From Pueribacillus theae (GTDB lineage: Bacteria; Bacillota; Bacilli; Bacillales; UBA6769), in assembly GCF_003097615.1 (NCBI RefSeq), contig NZ_QCZG01000005.1, forward strand, positions 1 through 64,000: a stretch of DNA of 64,000 bases, in the 5' to 3' direction. The stretch's first letter is position 1; each line of letters opens with the position of its first letter. The notes beneath the pieces are model-generated. The model had not been told where the DNA came from and did not search any database. It worked only from the letters and a program-made list of their open reading frames with translations. Below are positions 35,695-44,338 of this stretch, one piece after another. The translations under genes were made by a program, and so were the position numbers.

Positions 35695-37092
35695 ATGATG
35701 AAAACTGTTCGAATTGGGGCTGCCCAAGGCTTCTATGGAGATACGATAGAACCGGCAGTTGACATTGCTAAAAATGGGAACGTTGATTACATAAGCTTTG
35801 ATTGTCTTGCGGAACTGACGATGTCGATTCTAGTAAAAGACAAATTGAAAGATCCGACAAAGGGTTATACGAAAGATATTACCACATCAATGAAAGCGTT
35901 ATTGCCTTATGTTAAAGAAAAAGGAATCAAATTGCTTACGAACGCAGGGGGGATTAATCCTGAAGGGGCCTATGAAGAGGTCGTGCGTGTGGCAAAAGAA
36001 CTTGGGATAACCGGTTTAAAGATAGCGGTTGTCACGGGGGATAATATTCTTGAGCGAATTTCTGAATTGCGGGATAAAGGCGTATCGTTTAAGGATATGG
36101 AAACAGGAGATTCGTTCGAAACGGTACAAGACAAACTTTTGTTTGCGAATGCCTACTTGGGTGTGAAGCCAATTGTTGAAGCCCTTCATCAAGGAGCCGA
36201 TATCGTTGTGACAGGAAGAACGACAGATACTGCTCAATTTTTAGCACCGTTAGTTTATGAATTTGGATGGAAAGAAGATGACTGGGACAGGTTAGCCCAA
36301 GGAATTTTAATGGGCCATCTTATGGAATGCTCGGCACAGTCAACTGGAGGAAACTTCAGCGGAAATTGGTGGGATGTTGAAGATATGGATCGAATCGGCT
36401 ATCCAATCGCTGAAGTAAAGGAGAACGGTGACTTTATCTTAACGAAAACCGAGACAAGCGGCGGAATGGTAAACTTCGACACAATTAAAGAACAGATGCT
36501 TTACGAAATTCATGATCCGGCAGCTTATATCACACCAGATGTTGTAGCCAATTTCACGACCGCGAAACTTGAAGAAATCGGAAAGAACCGTATTTTCATC
36601 ACAGGGACAACAGGCAGCCCAAGACCAGATACGTTAAAAGTTGTTATGGGCTACCCGAATGGCTATAGGGGGCAAGTGATTATCGGCTATTCCTGGCCTG
36701 ACGCCGTAAAAAAAGTTAAAAAAGCTGAAAGTATTATCCGTAAGCAAATTGAACAAAGAGGCATAAAAATCGAAGAAATCATGGTCGACTACATTGGCCA
36801 TAACGCTTTGCACGGCCCGACTGCAGCCCCTCCTACAGAAGAGGATGGCCTAAATGAAGTATTCATGCGAATGGCAGTTCGAACAAAATCATATCAGGAC
36901 GCCGAAAAATTCCGCAGGCTTGTTGTGCCTTTAGGCTTGAACGGCCCTCCATATGGCGGCGGCTTAAATGGCGTTAGGCCACGAACATTGCTTGGTATGT
37001 GGGCAAGTCTCGTTCCGAGGGAATTTATTGAAGATGAAGTAAAGGTCCAAGTAAAGGAGGTTGAGAAAATTGCGGAAAGTTCAACTAAGTGA
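35695..37092 (+). CDS. AtuA-family protein (DUF1446), large part
   Basis: A 465-residue protein beginning VRIGAAQGFYGDTIEPA, with YISFDCLAELTMSIL, LTNAGGINPEGAYE and a Gly/Pro-rich C-terminal GLNGPPYGGGLNG. These words identify the acyclic terpene utilisation AtuA (DUF1446) family. Pseudomonas AtuA is longer, and its C-terminal domain corresponds to the separate next gene here. The biochemical role is unproven; the family is genetically tied to geranyl/citronellyl-CoA and related breakdown. ATG at 35695 follows AAAGGAG. Confidence 0.87.
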   Translation: MMKTVRIGAAQGFYGDTIEPAVDIAKNGNVDYISFDCLAELTMSILVKDKLKDPTKGYTKDITTSMKALLPYVKEKGIKLLTNAGGINPEGAYEEVVRVAKELGITGLKIAVVTGDNILERISELRDKGVSFKDMETGDSFETVQDKLLFANAYLGVKPIVEALHQGADIVVTGRTTDTAQFLAPLVYEFGWKEDDWDRLAQGILMGHLMECSAQSTGGNFSGNWWDVEDMDRIGYPIAEVKENGDFILTKTETSGGMVNFDTIKEQMLYEIHDPAAYITPDVVANFTTAKLEEIGKNRIFITGTTGSPRPDTLKVVMGYPNGYRGQVIIGYSWPDAVKKVKKAESIIRKQIEQRGIKIEEIMVDYIGHNALHGPTAAPPTEEDGLNEVFMRMAVRTKSYQDAEKFRRLVVPLGLNGPPYGGGLNGVRPRTLLGMWASLVPREFIEDEVKVQVKEVEKIAESSTK

Positions 37093-37417
37093 ATTGTCTC
37101 AAGCCCGCAGCGGAGACAAAGGGAATTCTGTAAACGTTGCTTTGTTTGCTCCAAATGAAGAGATTTACAACGTTTTTAAACGTGAAGTGACTGCAGAAAA
37201 GGTGAAAGAACATTTTGCAGAGTTTGTGGAAGGTGACGTGATACGCTATGAGGCTCCTAATCTTCTTGCGTTGAACTTCCTTTGTAAAGAAGCGTTAAAT
37301 GGTGGAGGCTCTTCCTCATTAAGGGTAGATGGCCTCGGAAAAACCTTTAGTTCAAATTTACAAAGAATGTACATCGAAGTTGAAGAGGAATTACTAGAAG
37401 ATTTAGCTAAAAACTAA
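37070..37417 (+). CDS. AtuA-related protein, C-terminal-domain homologue
   Basis: A 115-residue protein with ELSQARSGDKGNSVNVALFA near its start, the mark of the C-terminal domain of AtuA proteins encoded separately. The TTG at 37070 follows AAAGGAGG and overlaps the AtuA-like gene by 23 bases, so the two products are made together and probably associate. Confidence 0.85.
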   Translation: MRKVQLSELSQARSGDKGNSVNVALFAPNEEIYNVFKREVTAEKVKEHFAEFVEGDVIRYEAPNLLALNFLCKEALNGGGSSSLRVDGLGKTFSSNLQRMYIEVEEELLEDLAKN

Positions 37418-37435
37418 AAAGAGGTGGAAGATATC

Positions 37436-38581
37436 ATGCCATATGCTCCATATTTCACGGAAGAACACGATCGATTCAGAGAAGAAATTCGGAATTTTTT
37501 TGAAACGGAAGTAAGGCCTTTCGCTGACGAATGGGAAGAACAAGGCTATTTTCCGCGTTCCATTTTAAAAAGAATGGGAGAGTTGGGCTATCTTGGGCTC
37601 AGCTATCCTAAAGAGATCGGCGGGCGCGGCGGAGATTATTTTATGAGTGTCGTGATGGCGGAGGAAAAGGCGCGCTGCGGAACGGGAGGATTTGGCATGG
37701 GAATCGCGGTTCAAACTGATATGGCAACTCCGCCGATTCTTGAATTCGGTACTGAAGATCAAATTGAACGATTTTTAATACCTGCGATTCGCGGCGATAA
37801 GCTTGCCTGCTTAGGGATTACTGAACCGAACCATGGTTCTGACGTACAAAGCATAGAGACGCGAGCTGTAAGAGACGGCGATGAGTGGGTTATCAATGGA
37901 AGTAAATTATATATTACGAATGGGCCGCGGGCGGATTTTATCACATTGGTAACAAGGACATCTGATGCTCCAGGGTATAAAGGGATTAGTTTATTTTTAG
38001 TTGAGATGGACCGCCCCGGCATTACAGTAGCCAAAAAGCTCGACAAAGTCGGAATGCGGTCATCCGATACAGCGGAATTAGTTTTCGAAGATGTTAGGGT
38101 GCCTAAAGAAAATCTCCTCGGTGAAGAGGGCAAAGGCTTTTACCACATTATGTGGGAATTGCAAGGCGAACGAATCATTAGTGCAGCCGGGGGCGTTGGA
38201 GGCGCACAATATACGTTTGAAAGAGCCTATCAGTATTTTAAAGATACATATTCTCCGGAAACACCTCAGTACTATGTCACATTGCAAAAGCTTGCGGAAA
38301 TCGCAACAGAAATTGAAGCAGTAAGGCAATTAGTCTATGCTACCGCTTATCGATTTTGGAGAAGGGAAGCCCCTGCGCTTGAAATTTCAATGGCTAAATT
38401 AGCCGCATCCCAGCTAGGCCATAAAGTTGCCGACTTTGCTATTCAAATATTTGGCGAGAATGGCATCGATATGGATTATGGGGTTGAGCGTGCATGGCGT
38501 GACTCACGGCTATCAAGAATCGGCGCCGGAACAGATGAAATTATGAAAGGAATTATTTCAAAAGGAATAGGAGTTATATAG
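37436..38581 (+). CDS. Acyl-CoA dehydrogenase, active-site subunit of a proposed heteromer
   Basis: A 381-residue acyl-CoA dehydrogenase-fold protein. It keeps the beta-domain motif TEPNHGSD (129-136) and the isovaleryl-type catalytic Glu245 (LQGERIISAAG). It has lost the two C-terminal motifs that clasp FAD from the neighbouring subunit. RKQFG is replaced by DTYSPETPQ (about 269-277, with a 2-residue deletion), and HGGxG reads FGENG (339-343). The closest paralogue in the window, at 43161, keeps all of these. The next gene shows the opposite losses. The two probably form one alpha-beta enzyme. ATG at 37436 follows GAGGTGG. Confidence 0.9.
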   Translation: MPYAPYFTEEHDRFREEIRNFFETEVRPFADEWEEQGYFPRSILKRMGELGYLGLSYPKEIGGRGGDYFMSVVMAEEKARCGTGGFGMGIAVQTDMATPPILEFGTEDQIERFLIPAIRGDKLACLGITEPNHGSDVQSIETRAVRDGDEWVINGSKLYITNGPRADFITLVTRTSDAPGYKGISLFLVEMDRPGITVAKKLDKVGMRSSDTAELVFEDVRVPKENLLGEEGKGFYHIMWELQGERIISAAGGVGGAQYTFERAYQYFKDTYSPETPQYYVTLQKLAEIATEIEAVRQLVYATAYRFWRREAPALEISMAKLAASQLGHKVADFAIQIFGENGIDMDYGVERAWRDSRLSRIGAGTDEIMKGIISKGIGVI

Positions 38582-38610
38582 ATAAGAAAATACGTTAACA
38601 CGTTCTTTCT

Positions 38611-38665
38611 CAGGAAGTCAGAGGTCAGAAGCCGGATTGGTTTAAATTTGCGAAAGAGCAAATTT
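38611..38665. repeat. Dispersed-repeat fragment and small hairpin
   Basis: 38614-38636 matches the reverse complement of 8055-8077 at 21 of 23 positions. Next to it, AAATTTGC-GAAAGA-GCAAATTT (38644-38665) forms a perfect 8-bp hairpin. Both lie in the 125-bp gap between two dehydrogenase genes; the hairpin could adjust their relative expression. Confidence 0.5.
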
Positions 38666-38706
38666 AGACTAATTTATTAAAAAATTCAAGCCGGAGGTCC
38701 TGCATA

Positions 38707-39891
38707 ATGTCTCATTGGATTTTTACAGAAGAGCATAAAATGTTTCGAAAAAGCGTTCAAAAATACTTAGAAAAAGAATTGTCTCCTTATGTTGAGGAAT
38801 GGGAAAAAGCTGGAAGGATTCCTGGCTCCTTTTATGAGCAGTTATCGAAAATGGGTTATATCGGAATAAGTTCGCCAGAGGAATACGGAGGCAATCATGC
38901 CGATTTAGTAACAGAAGCTGTTTTTTTAGAAGAGTTGGGAAAATATGGCACCGGTGGCATAGCCGCATCTATTAGCTATCATCTCATGTCGTTGGCTCTC
39001 CTTTCTTCCTTTGGAAGTGAAGAACAAAAAAGGAACGATTTGAGTAAAGCCATAAGCGGGGAAAAGATTGCTACACTTGCCTTGCATGAACTAGCGGTTG
39101 GTTCGAAGGAATTGAAAGATACCGAACTAAGAGCTGTTCAGGACGGAGACGATTATCTTTTAAACGGAAAGAAAAAATTTGTAATAAATGGCGGAAGTTC
39201 GGATTTTATTTGTGTGACGGCGATCACCGATCCTTCAAAAGGTTTAGATGGAACTAGCTTATTCATCATTGACAGAGAGTCTAGTCATGTAACAATAGAC
39301 CGAAAAATTAAAAAATTGGGCTGGCGTGCTTCCGAAACCGTAGACTTATCCTTTAACAATGTGAAAGTATCGAAAGATGCAGTCGTTGGTGAAGTGAATG
39401 AGGCAAACAGCTATTTGGAAAAAAGCACGCAATGGTTCCAAGTCATTCAAGCGCTGCTTAGCATAGGGGTGGCGGAAAAATCGTTAGAAGATACAATTCG
39501 CTACAGCAAAGAACGAAAGCAATTTGGCAAAACAATCAACCACTTCCAGGTTTTGCAGCACAAAATGGCTGATATGGCTGTAGAGCTTGAAAAATCAAGA
39601 AATTTAACATATCGGGCATTATATTTGCTTAATGAAGGCGAAGATGCTGCCGTTGAATCTGCGATGGCGAAAGCATTTGCTGGTGAAATGGTTAAGCAAG
39701 TGGCCGATTCAGCCGTACAAATTCACGGTGGCATGGGTTATATGATGGAAACGCCAGTCCAAAGGTATTGGCGTGACGCCCGGGGAATGTCGATTATTGG
39801 AGGAACGACAGAACAATTGCATGGCATGATCTCAAAATTTCTTGAGACTGGCCCAGCAAGAAAAGATGCTGAATACTCGAAATCATTATAA
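38707..39891 (+). CDS. Acyl-CoA dehydrogenase, FAD-clasp subunit of a proposed heteromer
   Basis: A 394-residue acyl-CoA dehydrogenase-fold protein that appears catalytically incompetent alone. Aligned without gaps in this region to its intact paralogue at 44339, the catalytic Glu244 (WERIS) is Phe244 (WFQVI), and the TEPNAGSD motif reads ELAVGSKE (128-135). The motifs that complete a partner's FAD site are intact: RKQFG at 270-274 and IHGGMGY at 339-345. These are exactly the elements the preceding protein lacks. ATG follows CGGAGG. Confidence 0.9.
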   Translation: MSHWIFTEEHKMFRKSVQKYLEKELSPYVEEWEKAGRIPGSFYEQLSKMGYIGISSPEEYGGNHADLVTEAVFLEELGKYGTGGIAASISYHLMSLALLSSFGSEEQKRNDLSKAISGEKIATLALHELAVGSKELKDTELRAVQDGDDYLLNGKKKFVINGGSSDFICVTAITDPSKGLDGTSLFIIDRESSHVTIDRKIKKLGWRASETVDLSFNNVKVSKDAVVGEVNEANSYLEKSTQWFQVIQALLSIGVAEKSLEDTIRYSKERKQFGKTINHFQVLQHKMADMAVELEKSRNLTYRALYLLNEGEDAAVESAMAKAFAGEMVKQVADSAVQIHGGMGYMMETPVQRYWRDARGMSIIGGTTEQLHGMISKFLETGPARKDAEYSKSL

Positions 39892-39923
39892 TATATTGCC
39901 ACATCATGGAGGAGTTGAACATT

Positions 39924-41492
39924 ATGAAAAATATTAAAGAACAAGTTCAAATGACATTGCAAGAGATAATTGAAGAAATGGAAAGACGGAAACAGAAGAT
40001 TCGGGAAGAAATGGGGGGTGAAAAAGCGGTAAAACGCCAACATGAAAAAGGAAAATTGACAGCAAGAGAACGGGTAGAATTATTATTCGATGAAGGTACG
40101 TTTGAAGAAATGGGCACGTTGGCCTATCAGCTTGGCTCAGATCCGAAAAAAACGCCGGCTGACGGCATGATTGCAGGCTACGGAAAAATAAATGGCCGGG
40201 GTGCATGTGTCGCAGCATATGATTTTACAGTTATCGCAGGTTCAATGGGTCCAAGCGGCGAGAAAAAAGTAACCCGTATGCGGGAATGGGCGCTGAAACA
40301 CCGCATCCCAATTATATGGCTGATCGATTCGGCTGGTGCACGAATACAAAATTCAGCTGGATCAAGTTTCGCGGCAACTGGTGGATTATTTTTCGAACAA
40401 GTGATTATGTCTGGCGTCGTCCCGCAAGTATGTGCGGTAATGGGCCCGGGCTTTGCAGGGACTGCCTACGTACCCGCTTTGGCAGATTTCACTCCGATGG
40501 TAAAAGGCACGAGCTTTTTGGGTCTCGGCGGACCTCCTCTCGTAAAGGCGGCAATTGGTGAAGACATTTCTGAACAAGAACTTGGAGGGAGTAAAATTCA
40601 CTGTGAAATTTCTGGAGTCGGAGACCTTGAAGTGCAAGACGATGCGGCATGTATCGAGAAGGTACGTGAGTATTTGAGTTATTTACCGCAAAACAATCAA
40701 GACCTTCCCCCTGTTATCAAGACCTCTGATCCTATTGACCGTTCATGTGACAAACTTAATGAGTTAATTCCGACAGCGATGAATACACCTTTTGACATCA
40801 TTAAATTAATTGAAGAAATTGTCGATGACGGAAAGTTTTTTGAAATCAAACCGAGGTGGGCGCGTAATATGGTGACAGGTTTTGCACGTATTGGCGGCCA
40901 TTCGATTGGGATTGTTGCAAACCAACCGAAATGGCTGGGCGGAACGATTGACGTTAACGCTTCTGATAAGGCTGCACGCTTTATTAATATTTGCAACGCC
41001 TTTAACGTACCCATTTTATATTTAGTTGATACACCTGCATTTATGATTGGCTCTGCCGTTGAAAAGGCTGGAATCATTAGGCATGGCGCTAAATTTTTAC
41101 ATGCAACAGCATCTGCAACCGTTCCAAAGTTTACGATTGTCGTCCGAAAAGCTTTCGGAGCAGGGTATTATGTGATGAATGGAAGAGCCTATGAACCTGA
41201 TTTATTCTTGGCGTACCCTCATGCTCAAATCAGCTTAATGGGTGCTGAAGGAGCGGTAAACATTGTTTATCGTAAGGAAATTGCCAACGCGGAAGAACCA
41301 GAGGCAAGAAGGCAAGAGTTGATTCAAGAATACAAAGACCGCATTTCTGTTGATCTTGTCGCAGGCGCCGCAGATGTAGATGATGTGATTAACCCTGCCG
41401 ATACACGCCGAATTTTGGCCTCAGCTTTAGAAAGGACACGAGGAAAGCAAGTGGAACGTCCATGGAGAAAAATTGGTGTTGTTCCTGTTTGA
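39924..41492 (+). CDS. Acyl-CoA carboxylase carboxyltransferase (beta) subunit
   Basis: A 522-residue protein of the propionyl-/methylcrotonyl-/geranyl-CoA carboxylase beta family with two crotonase-like carboxyltransferase halves. It has KLTARERVELLFDEGTFEE, GSMGPSGEKKVTRM, WLIDSAGARIQ and a C-terminal RRILASAL. It transfers carboxyl from biotin to an acyl-CoA. The biotin carrier is at 35411; the biotin carboxylase must come from elsewhere. ATG at 39924 follows GGAGGAG. Which acyl-CoA is used cannot be told, but the LiuC/AtuE-like crotonase and AtuA favour a 3-methyl-branched unsaturated acyl-CoA. Confidence 0.9.
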   Translation: MKNIKEQVQMTLQEIIEEMERRKQKIREEMGGEKAVKRQHEKGKLTARERVELLFDEGTFEEMGTLAYQLGSDPKKTPADGMIAGYGKINGRGACVAAYDFTVIAGSMGPSGEKKVTRMREWALKHRIPIIWLIDSAGARIQNSAGSSFAATGGLFFEQVIMSGVVPQVCAVMGPGFAGTAYVPALADFTPMVKGTSFLGLGGPPLVKAAIGEDISEQELGGSKIHCEISGVGDLEVQDDAACIEKVREYLSYLPQNNQDLPPVIKTSDPIDRSCDKLNELIPTAMNTPFDIIKLIEEIVDDGKFFEIKPRWARNMVTGFARIGGHSIGIVANQPKWLGGTIDVNASDKAARFINICNAFNVPILYLVDTPAFMIGSAVEKAGIIRHGAKFLHATASATVPKFTIVVRKAFGAGYYVMNGRAYEPDLFLAYPHAQISLMGAEGAVNIVYRKEIANAEEPEARRQELIQEYKDRISVDLVAGAADVDDVINPADTRRILASALERTRGKQVERPWRKIGVVPV

Positions 41493-41511
41493 TTTTTAGG
41501 AGGTGTACGTG

Positions 41512-43122
41512 ATGTCAGTTTCAGAGCTGGAAAGAAATCTCATTCAACGCGTGTGCATTGGAGATATTGCGACGAGGGCGGAGAATCATTTTCCAAATAA
41601 AATAGCAATGAAAGATGGAGATGTGATTATAACATTCCGCGAGTTTAACAAGTTGGTGAACCGCTGTGGCCATGCGTTGCTTCAATTAGGTTTAGAACAT
41701 CAAGATTGTGTTGCAATCATGTTTCCGAATGCTTGGGAAATGCTTGTTTGTTATTTTGCATGTGCGAAAGCGGGACTCGTTGCAATGCCTGTGAATTTAG
41801 GGTTGAAGCCGAATGAAATTGCTTATTGTTTAAAAGATTCAAAAGCAAAAGTACTTATTGCACATGGTAAATATCAGGATGGGATGACCGAAGTTATTTC
41901 ACGTTCAAAAGACTTGCAGCAAATTGTTTGGTCACGCCTCGGAAAAGAAAAAATAGCTGAAACAGGAAAACCTGCTACGACATTTGAAGAATTTCTCGAT
42001 CAAGGAAGTGATTCCGAGGTCGAACGTATTGTTCACGATCGCGACAACGTACAACTTTTATATACAAGCGGAACGACCTCAAATCCAAAAGGTGTATTAA
42101 CAAGTCACGTTGCAGTAAATATTACTGCTCTGTCTGCAGCTGTTCAAAACAAATCTCACCATGAAAGTGTTTTGCTTGCTGTGTTGCCACTTTTCCACTG
42201 AGCCATGTTAAATGCGGGGGCTATTCCAAATTTTATCGTATGTGGAACGATGGTTATTACAGATATTTCAAATGGGTTCGATGCCAAACATATTGCTGAT
42301 TTGATTGAACGAGAGAAAGTGACGAGCACTGGATTGTTACCGATGATGCACCATGCTTTACTCGCATTGCCTGATGTGTGGCAAAGGGATTTTTCTTCTT
42401 TAGAAAAGGCTACTTATGCAATGGCGCCAATGCCAATGTCAAGCCTCAAAAAGTTAGAAAAACTATACCCTAATGCTGATGTAACACTAGGCTCTGGACA
42501 GACGGAGTTTACCCCGCCGACAACGTTCCAAAGAAAAGAACATAAATTCGAAAAAGCTGCTTCGTGGGGACCGGCTACTCCTAGCGTTCACATTGAAATC
42601 ATGGACGAAGACGGAAATATCCTCCCAAGGGGACAGATCGGAGAGATTGTTTACCGTGGACCGCATGCGATGACAGGCTACTTAAATCTGCCAGAAGAAA
42701 CAGATCGAGTATTTAAGCATGGTTGGTTTCACAGCGGAGATATGGCTTGGATGGATGAAGAAGGCGTTGTTTGGTTTACCGATCGAAAGAAAGACATGAT
42801 TAAAACAGGCGGGGAAAATGTTGCTTCCATTGAAGTAGAGCGGACACTCTTAGGACACGATTCCGTTCAAGATGCGGCTGTTGTTGGCCTGCCGCACCCT
42901 TATTGGGGGGAAGCGGTTACAGCCTTCGTTATCGTAAAGCCGAACGAATCGGTTAATGAGGAAGAGATCATTTCCTACTGCAAAGAGTCGTTAGCTGGAT
43001 TTAAAGTACCGAAGAAAATTGTGTTTATGGAAGACTTCCCAAGAACAGGGACTGGTAAAATTCAAAAACACCTTTTGCGAAAAGAACATACTGAATTGTA
43101 CACGAAGCAAGAGTCTATTTAA
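41512..43122 (+). pseudogene. Acyl-CoA ligase interrupted by an in-frame TGA
   Basis: A continuous 536-codon ligase frame broken only by TGA at 42199-42201 (codon 230), within PLFH-stop-AMLNAG. Both sides stay in the same frame. P-loop YTSGTTSNPKG near residue 184 (Ser for the usual Gly), GSGQTEFTP, DRKKDMIKTGGEN and the lysine in TGKIQKHLL are present. The closest paralogue, at 50086, has Cys at this place (PYFHCAQ), so TGC or TGT to TGA is a one-base change. No ribosome binding site precedes the ATG at 42205. It is probably a recent nonsense mutation or sequencing error; UGA recoding is less likely. Confidence 0.8.
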
Positions 43123-43160
43123 TTTCCAATCAAATATGAATTATGAATGCAGGTGATAGG

Positions 43161-44309
43161 ATGACGTATGAACCTTATTTTAATGAAGAACATGAACAAT
43201 TGCGTAAAACGGTTCAACGATTCGTTAAAAATGAAATTACTCCTTTCGTGGAAGAGTGGGAGGAAGCAGGGGAATTTCCGCGGGAATTGTTTAAAAGAAT
43301 GGGGGACCTTGGTTTTCTGGGTCTCCGATATCCTGAAGAAGTTGGAGGCCAGGGCGGAGACTATTTTATGAACCTCGTGTTTGCGGAGGAAATGAATAAA
43401 TGCGGCTGCGGCGGCGTGCCAATGGCAGTTGCGGTCCAAACCGATATGGCGACCCCTCCAATTTATAAGTTCGGAACGAAAGAGCAGCATGAACGATTTT
43501 TAAAACCAGCTTTAAGAGGCGAAAAGATAGCGGCAATCGGAATAACTGAGCCAAACCACGGTTCTGATGTTCAATCCATCGAAACAAGGGCGGTGAAAGA
43601 TGGAGATCATTGGGTCATCAACGGTACGAAAACGTTTATTACAAATGGGCCGCGTTGTGACTTTGTAACGTTAGTTGTCCGAACATCTAATGCTCCCGGC
43701 TATAAGGGGATTAGTCTGTTTCTTGTTGAATCGGACAGGGAAGGTTTTTCGGTTGGCAGAAAATTAGACAAAGTCGGTATGCGATCTTCGGATACGGCAG
43801 AATTAATTTTTGATAATGTTCGAGTACCTGAGGAGAATTTGCTTGGCGAAGAGGGAAAAGGATTCTATCAAATTATGTGGCAGTTGCAAGGTGAAAGACT
43901 AATAGGCGCTGCTGGTGCAATTGGAGCTGCCCAACATACTTACGAAGAGACACTTAACTATGCGAAGACTCGCAAACAATTTAACCAGCCGATTGCAAAC
44001 TTTCAAGTTATTTCGCATTTGTTTGCCGAAATGGCAACAGAAATTGAAGTATGCCGTGAATTGGTATACGCTACAGCACATCGTTTTGCAACTGGAGAAG
44101 TGCCGAGCAAAGAGATTTCAATGGCCAAGTTGGCGGCAGCACAAATGGGCCATTGGGTAGCGGATCGTTGTTTACAAATACACGGGGGCAACGGATACAT
44201 GATGGAATATCCTGTCCAACGTGCATGGCGGGATAGCCGACTTGCACGAATTGGCGGCGGAACAGACGAGATCATGAAAGAAATCATAGCGAAAGAGTTG
44301 GGAATATGA
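43161..44309 (+). CDS. Acyl-CoA dehydrogenase (intact, cassette 2 first gene)
   Basis: A 382-residue acyl-CoA dehydrogenase with all motifs: TEPNHGSD (129-136), catalytic Glu245 in LQGERLIGAAG (isovaleryl/long-chain type), RKQFNQPI at 271, IHGGNGYMMEYPVQR, and GGGTDEIM where short-chain enzymes have YEGT. It is the close paralogue of the degenerate protein at 37436. It is followed by a paralogue of 38707, so the two-gene cassette is duplicated in this operon. ATG at 43161 follows AGGTGATAGG. Confidence 0.92.
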   Translation: MTYEPYFNEEHEQLRKTVQRFVKNEITPFVEEWEEAGEFPRELFKRMGDLGFLGLRYPEEVGGQGGDYFMNLVFAEEMNKCGCGGVPMAVAVQTDMATPPIYKFGTKEQHERFLKPALRGEKIAAIGITEPNHGSDVQSIETRAVKDGDHWVINGTKTFITNGPRCDFVTLVVRTSNAPGYKGISLFLVESDREGFSVGRKLDKVGMRSSDTAELIFDNVRVPEENLLGEEGKGFYQIMWQLQGERLIGAAGAIGAAQHTYEETLNYAKTRKQFNQPIANFQVISHLFAEMATEIEVCRELVYATAHRFATGEVPSKEISMAKLAAAQMGHWVADRCLQIHGGNGYMMEYPVQRAWRDSRLARIGGGTDEIMKEIIAKELGI

Positions 44310-44338
44310 GGCGAAAAATGAAAACGGAGGCTCATCGT

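Noticed and set aside
42199-42201. TGA as selenocysteine codon
   Set aside because: Cys is not conserved here among the other ligases, the position is not catalytic, and no convincing SECIS hairpin follows. It is kept only as a remote option in the findings.
42205-43122. Separate gene starting at ATG 42205
   Set aside because: It has no ribosome binding site and begins mid-domain. It is the continuation of the interrupted ligase frame from 41512.
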